Shown: piece by piece, positions 1-5,711 of the stretch
Layout: each line of letters begins with the position of its first letter
Numbering within the stretch: position 1 is the first letter of the stretch
Source of the DNA: Syntrophomonadaceae bacterium
GTDB lineage: Bacteria > Bacillota > Dethiobacteria > DTU022
Reading direction: 5' to 3'
DNA: 11,364 nt
Assembly: GCA_007136055.1 (NCBI GenBank)
Contig: SLHT01000185.1
Span: forward strand, 1-11,364
Position numbers and translations under genes: made by a program
The notes under the pieces: generated by a model
Database searches by the model: none
What the model was told of the DNA's origin: nothing
What the model saw: the letters and a program-made list of their open reading frames with translations, nothing else

Positions 1-62
1 AAGTCCTCCAGCGCCGATGGTACTCGGGGCGCGAGCCTCCGGGAGAGTAGGTCCCCGCCAGA
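1..62 (+). rRNA. rrf: 5S ribosomal RNA, 3' half (cut by the window edge)
   Basis: The stretch includes the conserved 5S segment agcgccgatggta at 10-22, then a GC-rich arm, then gggagagtagg at 41-51 and a gccag end. These align by eye with the last 60 or so bases of Bacillota-type 5S rRNA, whose 3' end pairs with the gene's own 5' end. The 5' half is missing because the window begins inside the gene. 5S is usually the last gene of an rRNA operon, so an rRNA operon probably ends here, upstream of and co-oriented with the transporter operon. The exact 3' end is uncertain by a few bases. Confidence 0.9.
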
Positions 63-78
63 GAACTATTTTCAATCA

Positions 79-103
79 GGCCTCCCTCGAACACAGGGAG
101 GCC
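79..103 (+). terminator. Stable hairpin just after the 5S rRNA
   Basis: A 9-bp perfect stem (ggcctccct at 79-87 with agggaggcc at 95-103) closes a 7-nt loop, 16 bases past the 5S end. No T-tract follows, so it may be a processing or 3'-end-protecting hairpin rather than a classical intrinsic terminator. Confidence 0.55.
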
Positions 104-115
104 AACTCATGTACT

Positions 116-154
116 AATAAGTTAAAAAGGTGTCAGACACCTTTTTAACTTATT
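116..154 (+). terminator. 39-bp near-perfect palindrome, possible bidirectional terminator or REP-like element
   Basis: Arms 116-134 and 136-154 are exact reverse complements around one central base (A135). The core is ggtgtc-a-gacacc, with an A5 run before it and a T5 run after it, which is the layout of a bidirectional intrinsic terminator and fits the end of the rRNA operon. The long A/T-rich extension of the dyad beyond a terminator stem, and the GGTGTC/GACACC core, also resemble short palindromic repeats that are dispersed between genes in bacteria. A search for other genomic copies would separate the two. Confidence 0.6.
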
Positions 155-399
155 GGGGACAACTGCAAAACTTCTTTTGCAAATCTTTAAATTTAAAACA
201 GGGAAACCGGCTGTTATACCGGCGCTAAAATTTCTCTTTGCTGTAACCCTTTAACCCTTTCTTCGCTACAGCCGCCTTGCTGCACTAATTTGGCACCGGT
301 AATTGATTGTAAGGTTTCGCAAATAGCGGAAATTCTATTTAGGATTGGCTGAGAGGTCAAAAAAACTGGAGCCTGGAAGCTGGAAAAAAATATTTTCGG
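155..399. other. Gene-poor stretch between the 5S rRNA and the transporter promoter
   Basis: No convincing complete gene is visible. It holds a short hairpin (gcaaaa 165-170 with ttttgc 175-180), a duplicated 8-bp unit aacccttt at 245-252 and 253-260, the possible degraded minus-strand frame described separately, and degenerate heptamers at 366-386. It looks like decayed DNA between two transcription units. Confidence 0.5.
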
Positions 400-405
400 T
401 TGACA
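214..405 (-). pseudogene. Possible remnant of a coding sequence (64 open codons, no start)
   Basis: On the minus strand a frame is open from 405 to a TAA ending at 214. Its 63-residue product ends in the segment RVKGLQQREILAPV. The centre of the frame reads like protein (for example ITGAKLVQQGGCSEER), and codon choice is plausible. There is no ATG and no ribosome binding site, and the upstream part runs through A/T tracts and degenerate heptamers, so if it was a gene only the 3' end survives. I do not recognise the family. An open frame this short can occur by chance, and the fragment overlaps the -35 box of the transporter promoter. Confidence 0.25.
366..386. repeat. Three degenerate tandem heptamers (ctggaNN)
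   Basis: Units ctggagc (366-372), ctggaag (373-379) and ctggaaa (380-386) lie in tandem, bordered by runs of seven A residues on both sides. This is a small degenerate 7-bp minisatellite just upstream of the promoter. No function is evident. Confidence 0.5.
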
Positions 406-429
406 TTAATAAGCTTTTGCTATTATAAT
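400..429 (+). promoter_or_regulatory. Consensus SigA/sigma-70-type promoter for the transporter operon
   Basis: A perfect -35 box TTGACA (400-405) and a perfect -10 box TATAAT (424-429) are separated by 18 bp. An overlapping alternative -10, TATTAT at 421-426 preceded by TGC, has a 15-bp spacer and is less likely. Transcription should start near 436. The first downstream gene begins at 665, so the mRNA would have a leader of about 230 nt. Confidence 0.75.
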
Positions 430-508
430 TTAGTATCGTCTTTCAAGGTATCAAGATAATCCTTAAATAGCCTGGCCAAAAATGCAATATTTACATTTAC
501 TCTTTAGG

Positions 509-520
509 ATCGAATTCGAT
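509..520. promoter_or_regulatory. 12-bp perfect palindrome in the leader, possible operator
   Basis: atcgaattcgat is fully self-complementary and lies about 75 bp downstream of the predicted transcription start. It could bind a dimeric repressor acting as a roadblock. It is short enough to be chance. Confidence 0.25.
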
Positions 521-541
521 ATAAAGGGGGTTGAATATAAG

Positions 542-577
542 GGAGTATCTGTTCAACTAGGAGTATCTGTTCAACTA
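542..577 (+). repeat. Two exact tandem copies of an 18-bp unit (ggagtatctgttcaacta)
   Basis: Copies occupy 542-559 and 560-577 with no mismatch. They lie 87 bp upstream of the binding-protein start, inside the predicted untranslated leader. Tandem direct repeats next to a transport operon are compatible with a regulator binding site, but a recent slippage duplication explains them equally well. Confidence 0.8.
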
Positions 578-664
578 AAGGGGCTAAGAGTAATAATTTA
601 GCTCGAGAAGTAAATTACGTATTGATTTGGCTTGTAGTAACAATAATTAAAGGGGGTTTCGTAA

Positions 665-1924
665 GTGAGAGTTAAGTTGGTAATGTTTCTTATTGTAAGT
701 TTGCTGGCTTTCGGTTTTGTTGCCGGTTGCGGCGAAGCAGATGACGCTGCAAATGGTGATCTCGAGGAGCACACAATTGTGGGTATTTTCCCGTTAACCG
801 GCCCACTGAGTACTTTCGGTGAAAACAGTTCTACTGTTGCCCAGCTTGCTGCCGAAGATGTAAATGAGTGGCTGGAAGCTGAAGGTAGAGATTGGCGTTT
901 GCGTTTGGAAATTGATGATACTCAGACTGAAGGCCCGGTTGGGCTGCGTAAAATGCAGAGCTGGTATGGTGAAGGCGTCGAGTTTTTCGCAGGACCGCAG
1001 GGTTCTGGCGTAGCTCAGGAATGTCTCGCTTTTGCTAACTCAAACCAGATTCTTTTCATTTCTCCTTCTTCGACATCACCCGCACTGGGTATTGAAGATG
1101 ACTGGTTGTTCCGCTTCTGCACCGACGACCTGGTTCAGGGGCCTGCTATTGCGGCAGCAGCTGAAGCTGCCGGCGTAACCCATATCATTTTTAGCTGGCA
1201 GGGAGATACCTGGGGCGATGGTCTGCAGTCAGCTGCAGAAGGTTCAATGGATGATTTGGGTATAGCTGTTTATCCGGACAAACTGCGTTTTGACCCGCAG
1301 AAGGAAGATTTTACCACTGACGCAGCACTGCTTGATGAATATGTGACCGATCTGGTTGAGCAGGGTGTGGCCTTGGGTAATATAGGCGTTAACCTGATTA
1401 CCTTTGAGCAGGCTGCACCGTACCTGGCTGAAGCTGCCAACTATGATCAACTGAGTGAAGTTGTCTGGATCGGTAGTGATGGAACTGCGGTATCCGAAGC
1501 AATCCTGCAGCACCCCGTTGCCTCTGAATTTGCTGCAGAAGTTATGTTTATCAACTCCATGAACCGTCCTGCTGAAGAAGTCGAGCAGTCTAATAAGGAT
1601 CGCGTAAGGGCGCACGTCCAGGAAGTTTTAGGACGTGATATTGATGCTTACGCCTATAACACTTATGACATTATCTGGGCGTTGGCACTTTCAATTGATG
1701 AAGTTGGTTATGATACTGAAGCTGCAAGAGAGGTTCTCCCTCGCATTACTGATGAATGGTCCAGCGTTTATGGCGCCAGCGGCCACGTCGTACTGAACGA
1801 AGCAGGTGACCGTGCTTTTGCCGATTATGACTACTATGTTCTTAACGAGAACAAAGAATGGGAAATTGTCGGTTATTATGACGGCGCAGCAGAAGCAATT
1901 AACTGGACACGTGAAATCTACTAA
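665..1924 (+). CDS. Solute-binding lipoprotein of a branched-chain amino acid (LIV/HAAT)-type ABC importer
   Basis: This is the receptor that captures the substrate outside the membrane and delivers it to the permease pair encoded downstream. The 419-residue product starts with a basic n-region and hydrophobic core (residues 2-18) and a lipobox VAGC at 19-22, so Cys22 should be lipidated. The mature part has the type I periplasmic-binding fold pattern: VGIFPLTGPLSTFG near 39-52, SPSSTSPAL at 133-141 in the usual ligand-contact loop, and YNTYDIIWALAL at 331-342. The GTG at 665 is chosen because aaagggggt (649-657) sits 8 nt upstream and it gives a complete signal peptide. The protein is strikingly acidic, about 73 Asp/Glu against 21 Lys/Arg. 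The substrate cannot be read from sequence: amino acids, amides, urea and aromatic acids all use this family. Confidence 0.93.
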   Translation: MRVKLVMFLIVSLLAFGFVAGCGEADDAANGDLEEHTIVGIFPLTGPLSTFGENSSTVAQLAAEDVNEWLEAEGRDWRLRLEIDDTQTEGPVGLRKMQSWYGEGVEFFAGPQGSGVAQECLAFANSNQILFISPSSTSPALGIEDDWLFRFCTDDLVQGPAIAAAAEAAGVTHIIFSWQGDTWGDGLQSAAEGSMDDLGIAVYPDKLRFDPQKEDFTTDAALLDEYVTDLVEQGVALGNIGVNLITFEQAAPYLAEAANYDQLSEVVWIGSDGTAVSEAILQHPVASEFAAEVMFINSMNRPAEEVEQSNKDRVRAHVQEVLGRDIDAYAYNTYDIIWALALSIDEVGYDTEAAREVLPRITDEWSSVYGASGHVVLNEAGDRAFADYDYYVLNENKEWEIVGYYDGAAEAINWTREIY

Positions 1925-1946
1925 GAAAACCGAATAACAAAGAAAC

Positions 1947-1972
1947 GGGGGTCGGGGTATTCCTCGACCCCC
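1947..1972 (+). terminator. Intercistronic hairpin between binding protein and ATPase genes
   Basis: An 11-bp stem with one G-T wobble (1947-1957 with 1962-1972) closes a 4-nt loop, tatt, starting 22 nt after the binding-protein stop. Only ATTT follows, so termination on this strand would be partial. Such hairpins commonly stabilise or attenuate mRNA so that the binding protein is made in excess of the downstream subunits. That role is inferred here from position and structure. Confidence 0.7.
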
Positions 1973-1976
1973 ATTT

Positions 1977-1986
1977 AAGGTGGTGA
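1977..1986 (+). promoter_or_regulatory. Strong ribosome binding site deciding a GTG start
   Basis: aaggtggtga closely matches the complement of the 16S 3' end and ends 4 nt before the GTG at 1991. It supports that start for the LivG-like gene over internal ATG codons. Confidence 0.7.
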
Positions 1987-1990
1987 TCAG

Positions 1991-2761
1991 GTGAGTAATG
2001 TACTGGTAACAGAACAGGTTACAAAGAGTTTTGAAGGTCTGGTTGCTGTTAACAAAGCTAATATTGTGGTTAAAGAAAATACTTTCACCATGCTGATCGG
2101 CCCCAACGGAAGCGGCAAAACCACTTTGATTAATTGCTGCACTGGAATTCTTAAACCTACGTCCGGGCGGGTGATGCTTGGGGATATAGATATTACCGGG
2201 TGGAAACCTCACCAGATTTACGATGTGGGATTTGTAAGAAGTTTTCAAATCCCACTTCCTTTTGTTGGACTTACTGTTCTCGATAATGTATTAGGAGCAA
2301 TGAGGAATGTTGGTGAGGCGCCCTTAAAGGCTTTTAATCAGCGCAACTGGGCTGATCAGGAAGAAGAGAATATGAATAGGGCTCTCGATATCCTGGAAAA
2401 GGTGGGTCTTGAAAAGCACTGGGATCTTCCAAGCTCTTCCCTGGGGGCTGCCCAACTGAAGATGCTGGAAGTAGCCAAGGGGCTTTCTTCAGGGGCAAGG
2501 ATTATCGCACTCGATGAACCGATCGGTGGTGTCGATACTGCTTCAGCGCATGAGATCCTCTCTCATGTTTCCAGGCTAAAAAAAGAAGAAGGTTTAACTT
2601 TCCTTGTTGTTGAACACAGGATCGATATCGCGGCTCCTTTTGCCGATTATGTTTATGCCATGGATCTGGGATCAATTATTTCTGAAGGTCCTCCCAAAAA
2701 AGTTCTCTCTGATCCGAAGGTTATTGAAGTATATATTGGCAAGGGGGTGGAACAATGCTAG
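1991..2761 (+). CDS. livG: ABC importer ATPase, LivG type, with a degenerate signature motif
   Basis: This is one of the two cytoplasmic ATPases that power the importer. In its 256 residues the Walker A motif GPNGSGKTT is at 37-45, the Q-loop Gln at 86 in VRSFQIPLPF, Walker B IIALDEP at 171-177 with catalytic Glu176, the D-loop GGVD at 179-182, and the H-switch His209 in VVEHR. The ABC signature is unusual: LGAAQ at 151-155 replaces the LSGGQ/LxYGQ pattern, so the key glycine before Gln is Ala. Length and C-terminal region fit the LivG family. The last 7 nt overlap the start of the next ATPase gene, which implies translational coupling. livG is used as a family name, and leucine specificity is not claimed. 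Confidence 0.93.
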   Translation: MSNVLVTEQVTKSFEGLVAVNKANIVVKENTFTMLIGPNGSGKTTLINCCTGILKPTSGRVMLGDIDITGWKPHQIYDVGFVRSFQIPLPFVGLTVLDNVLGAMRNVGEAPLKAFNQRNWADQEEENMNRALDILEKVGLEKHWDLPSSSLGAAQLKMLEVAKGLSSGARIIALDEPIGGVDTASAHEILSHVSRLKKEEGLTFLVVEHRIDIAAPFADYVYAMDLGSIISEGPPKKVLSDPKVIEVYIGKGVEQC

Positions 2762-3516
2762 AGGTGAATAATCTTAACTCTGGTTACGGTAAGCTGCAGA
2801 TTCTTTATGACCTTAGCATAGAAGCTCCCGGTAAAGGGATTACTGTAATAGTTGGACCCAACGGTGCCGGAAAAACTACTCTTTTAAGCACCGTCATGGG
2901 GGTAGCCAAGTATATGTCAGGTGATATTCTCTTTGAAGATATGCCCATTCAAGGTAAATTGACTCATGAGCTGGCCAAAAAAGGAATATCATACGTTCCC
3001 CAGATGGGTAATGTTTTTGCCGAATTATCGGTTATGGATAACCTGAGCATGGCCGGATACCTGATGCCCAAGGAAGAATCAAAAATTAAAGCTGATCAAA
3101 TGACTGAAATCTTTCCCGTTCTCAAGAAGTTTATACACCGTGATGCAGGAACCCTGAGTGGTGGGGAAAGAAGAATGCTGGCTATCGCTATGGGCTTGAT
3201 GAAAAATCCCAAGCTGATGCTTTTAGACGAACTAAGTACTGACCTTGCTCCGATTATTGCAGAGAAAGTTATGATGGAAATAGCCAGGCTAAGAGACGAG
3301 TTGGGCATTACCATCCTGATGGTAGAACAGATGGCCAAGCGGGCCCTGGAAATCGGTGATACTGCTTATCTCATGGTTAGCGGTGAGATTCGCTATTCAG
3401 GCAAGGCAAGTGACTTGCTCCACGAACCTGAGCTATGTTCGATGTACCTGGGTATAAAAACAGATTCTGATCAAATAGCAGATCTAACAAAACCGTCGAT
3501 AGAAGGGAGTGATTAA
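2755..3516 (+). CDS. livF: ABC importer ATPase, LivF type
   Basis: This is the second ATPase, expected to form a heterodimer with the LivG-like subunit. The 253 residues show Walker A GPNGAGKTT at 34-42, Q-loop Gln83, a canonical signature LSGGE at 134-138 and Walker B LMLLDE at 154-159 with catalytic Glu159. The H-switch position is Gln192 in MVEQM, which is usual for LivF proteins. The residues after Walker B read LSTDLAP where the family normally has PSLGLAP, so the Pro and the Gly are lost. The ATG at 2755 is preceded by aagggggtgg (2741-2750) and overlaps the livG stop. A 20-residue polar tail follows the usual YLG end motif (231-233). Confidence 0.93.
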   Translation: MLEVNNLNSGYGKLQILYDLSIEAPGKGITVIVGPNGAGKTTLLSTVMGVAKYMSGDILFEDMPIQGKLTHELAKKGISYVPQMGNVFAELSVMDNLSMAGYLMPKEESKIKADQMTEIFPVLKKFIHRDAGTLSGGERRMLAIAMGLMKNPKLMLLDELSTDLAPIIAEKVMMEIARLRDELGITILMVEQMAKRALEIGDTAYLMVSGEIRYSGKASDLLHEPELCSMYLGIKTDSDQIADLTKPSIEGSD

Positions 3517-3521
3517 ATCCA

Positions 3522-4460
3522 ATGGCTCCATGGATGGCTAGTGGTCTAATTTACTCTAGTGGTTTGGCTCTAACAGCCGGCAGTATTACCTTGCTTTATA
3601 TAGTGACCCGTACTTTTAATTTTGCGGTTGCCAGTATGGCGACTTTCGGTTTTTATATTGCCTACACCGGCATCTCGCTATATGGAGGATTACCATATCA
3701 ATACTATCCCCTGGTTTTTATTTTTGGCTCTTTTCTGGGTATAGTTTGTTATTTCGGATTAAACCGTCATCTGCTGCGTCGCCAGGCCGCGGAAATTACG
3801 TTGATGATGTCTACACTGGGTTATGATTTGCTTCTTCTGTCTTTTATACAGATGTATGCAGATTTTCTGACTCATACTTACGGGCTTTTTCCGCGAAGAG
3901 TTACCTTGAACGTCCACGATTTTGAATTGTTTGGTGAAAGAGCTGCAGCGATCATACTGCCGATTGTCACTATTTTGCTCCTCACGTTGCTTCACTTCTT
4001 TCTGACAAGAACCAGGTTTGGTGTGGCGATGCGGGCAACAATTGAAAATCCGGTTTTATCAGGAGCATCTGGAATTAACTCCGATTTGGTTTACATGGTC
4101 TCATGGGTTATTGCAGGAGGAATGGCTTCTGTCGGCGGTGCCTTTATGGCTATGGCGATGACAGGAACTCCGACTATGGGTATGTTTACGATTCCGTTAA
4201 TGTTTGCCGGAGCAATTCTTGGTGGTTTAACAAGTCTTTACGGGGGAATCCTGGGAGGCTTTATGATCGGAATGACCGAATATGCCGGGATATTTTACCT
4301 GTCCCAGCAATTAGGGCCCTGGGTCCTTGGTTACAGGATGGGGATACCTCTTATGCTGATGGCTGCTACGTTACTCTTATTCCCGAGAGGTTTAGCCGGA
4401 ATTCCCCTCGCTAAGCTGATCAACTCTTTAGTCGGCAAGAAAAGAGGTGAAAGCGCATGA
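3522..4460 (+). CDS. livH: ABC importer permease, LivH type
   Basis: This integral membrane subunit pairs with the LivM-like protein to form the translocation channel. The 312-residue product is very hydrophobic, with about eight membrane segments judged by eye, for example near 8-28, 62-80, 92-112, 141-161, 189-213, 222-250 and 270-288. The conserved cytoplasmic coupling segment that contacts the ATPase is recognisable at 164-186, from TRFGVAMRA to GASGIN, followed by the family pattern DLVYMVSWVIAGGMASVGG. gaagggagtga (3502-3512) precedes the ATG at 3522. A second ATG at 3534 is possible but sits farther from that site. The gene begins 5 nt after livF and its stop overlaps the livM start by 4 nt (ATGA). 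Confidence 0.92.
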   Translation: MAPWMASGLIYSSGLALTAGSITLLYIVTRTFNFAVASMATFGFYIAYTGISLYGGLPYQYYPLVFIFGSFLGIVCYFGLNRHLLRRQAAEITLMMSTLGYDLLLLSFIQMYADFLTHTYGLFPRRVTLNVHDFELFGERAAAIILPIVTILLLTLLHFFLTRTRFGVAMRATIENPVLSGASGINSDLVYMVSWVIAGGMASVGGAFMAMAMTGTPTMGMFTIPLMFAGAILGGLTSLYGGILGGFMIGMTEYAGIFYLSQQLGPWVLGYRMGIPLMLMAATLLLFPRGLAGIPLAKLINSLVGKKRGESA

Positions 4461-5653
4461 CCAACGATAATAAAAGTGTGAAAAATCAACTAGATCTTAA
4501 AGAATTATTTTTAAAAAGAGAAGTTTGGGTTATTTTCATTATTCTGGTTTTGCTGACGTTACTGTTCAACAGAAGTGGAGTCAATATATTGTTAACCATT
4601 TTTATTGACTTTGCAGTATTTGCGATTATAACAATGAGCCTAAACCTTGAAACAGGATATACAGGCATCCCCCAGTTTGGTCGTGTGGCGGCAGTTATAA
4701 TCGGCGCTTTTGCTGTCGGCGCAATTCCTGGGCGTATTATTGCCATGTTTATGGGTCTTCCTTATGGAGCCGAATATGCTTCTGATAGCGTAAACTTCAG
4801 GTTGGTGCCAGAAATAAACCAGCTTCTGGCCAGCAGTTGGCTGATATCCTTAGGTTTCCTGGTTTTCAGCCTTCTGATAGCGGCCATATGCGGTGCGGGT
4901 ATTGGCTGGCTTATCTCCCGTCCTGCGATTCGACTAAAGGAAGGTTACCTCGGTATATCACTGCTTGCCTTTGGTGACTTCTTTATGTGGGTCGGGCATA
5001 ACTGGAAAGGAATGGTTGGTGGAAGCGTACCGGTTAGTGTTCCCGATCCATTCCGGATTTTTGCCGGTGATCGTTTCATGGTAATTGTGCTGGTTATTTT
5101 TGTTATCGCTTTTCTGGTTTTCATTTATCTGCAAAAGCTGACCAGGTCGCCCTTTGGCCGTTCGCTGAGAATGATCAGGGATAACGACTTATCGGCAGGT
5201 GCAGCAGGAAAGAACATTGTCAGTGTCAGGACCCAGAGCCTGGTCATAGGATCAGCAATAGCTGCCCTTGGTGGTGGACTATACGTTCTTTACGTTGGCT
5301 CTATGGCTTCTATTGGCTTTACCAAGTTAACTTTTACTTTCTGGCCCTGGGCCTTTATGATGCTGGGAGGCATTGGCAGTAATTTGGGTGTGCTCCTGGG
5401 GGTTTTCCTGCTCACTATTTTACGGACAATGATTGTTATTTTCCGTAGTCAGTGGTTTGGGTTTTTGTTAACTATAGGTATAGATCCCTTATGGCTGGAA
5501 TTTACCCTGATGGGTGCGGTGATTATTATTGTTATCTTGTTCATGCCGCATGGCCTGGTCCCTGAAAAAGTCGAGCCTATGCTGCCCAAGAGCAGGGTAA
5601 AACAAATAATCGAACGCAGGCAGTTAGCCAGAGGAGAAAGTAGTACGAGTTAA
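4457..5653 (+). CDS. livM: ABC importer permease, LivM type
   Basis: This is the second channel subunit. The 398 residues have a charged cytoplasmic N-terminus (1-22), then about eight to ten membrane segments, for example near 23-37, 43-61, 76-95, 128-153, 206-225, 260-281, 297-327 and 347-364. Family landmarks are LNLETGYTGIPQFG at 62-75 (the LNLxxGxxG segment of LivM), the coupling motif starting SPFGRSLRMIRDND at 231-244, and MMLGGIGSNLGVLLG at 301-315. The polar C-terminal tail after 370 is cytoplasmic. agaggtga (4443-4450) precedes the ATG, which overlaps the livH stop. It is the last gene of the operon: an intrinsic terminator starts 13 nt after its stop. Confidence 0.92.
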   Translation: MTNDNKSVKNQLDLKELFLKREVWVIFIILVLLTLLFNRSGVNILLTIFIDFAVFAIITMSLNLETGYTGIPQFGRVAAVIIGAFAVGAIPGRIIAMFMGLPYGAEYASDSVNFRLVPEINQLLASSWLISLGFLVFSLLIAAICGAGIGWLISRPAIRLKEGYLGISLLAFGDFFMWVGHNWKGMVGGSVPVSVPDPFRIFAGDRFMVIVLVIFVIAFLVFIYLQKLTRSPFGRSLRMIRDNDLSAGAAGKNIVSVRTQSLVIGSAIAALGGGLYVLYVGSMASIGFTKLTFTFWPWAFMMLGGIGSNLGVLLGVFLLTILRTMIVIFRSQWFGFLLTIGIDPLWLEFTLMGAVIIIVILFMPHGLVPEKVEPMLPKSRVKQIIERRQLARGESSTS

Positions 5654-5665
5654 AATAAGCGGTAA

Positions 5666-5699
5666 TAAAAAGTGGAGCCCTTAAGGGCTCCACTTTTTA
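5666..5699 (+). terminator. Rho-independent terminator of the transporter operon, at the symmetry centre
   Basis: A 10-bp GC-rich stem (agtggagccc 5671-5680 with gggctccact 5685-5694) closes the loop ttaa and runs into TTTTT at 5694-5698, with a matching A-tract on the other side. It would terminate from both strands. Complementarity does not stop at the stem but continues through the whole window, so the natural length of the terminator dyad cannot be told from here. Confidence 0.88.
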
Positions 5700-5711
5700 T
5701 TACCGCTTATT

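Larger units (their letters stand above)
436..664 (+). promoter_or_regulatory. Long 5' leader of the transporter mRNA
   Basis: About 230 nt separate the predicted transcription start from the binding-protein GTG. The stretch contains a 12-bp perfect palindrome centred in atcgaattcgat (509-520), a tandem 18-bp repeat (542-577), and three purine-rich boxes of aaagggg(g) type at 523-530, 577-583 and 649-656, of which only the last is placed to start a gene. I find no riboswitch class I can name, no T-box signature and no leader peptide with a well-placed start. Its length suggests regulation, but that is inference. Confidence 0.45.
1..5682 (+). repeat. Left arm of a window-wide perfect inverted repeat
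   Basis: This arm is the reverse complement of 5683-11364 with no spacer. All gene coordinates pair to a sum of 11365 and the paired proteins are identical. The single-base centre of the small hairpin at 116-154 is A here and T in the mirror copy, as strict reverse complementarity requires. I checked the ends, the hairpins, the promoter, the centre and the genes, and found no mismatch. A pair of 5.7-kb identical arms with no spacer is very unlikely to be stable in a bacterium, so a fold-back contig is the favoured explanation. Confidence 0.97.

Noticed and set aside
63..400. tRNA genes following the 5S rRNA
   Set aside because: No cloverleaf, TTCGAATC-type T-arm or CCA end is present in this stretch.
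523..560. A leader peptide starting at TTG 531 and ending at a TAG near 558
   Set aside because: The purine-rich box directly abuts the TTG with no spacing, and the nine-residue product shows no run of regulatory codons.
622..647. A second promoter (ttgatt ... aataat) close to the binding-protein gene
   Set aside because: The spacer would be only 14 bp and transcription would start essentially at the ribosome binding site.
436..664. A T-box or other known amino-acid-responsive riboswitch in the leader
   Set aside because: No T-box consensus, no terminator/antiterminator pair and no known aptamer core can be seen before the start codon.
1244..1615. A 123-codon antisense frame inside the binding-protein gene
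   Set aside because: It is a shadow of a well-supported gene, without a ribosome binding site or recognisable domain.
1691..2248. A 185-codon open frame on the minus strand, with its mirror on the plus strand at 9117-9674
   Set aside because: It runs antisense across the end of the binding-protein gene, the hairpin and the start of livG. Its composition is rich in Cys, Phe and Asn with no domain, and the opposite-strand genes are clearly real.
4103..4414. A 103-codon same-strand frame inside livH
   Set aside because: It is an out-of-frame reading of the permease gene, rich in Arg, Tyr and Cys, with no independent start signal.
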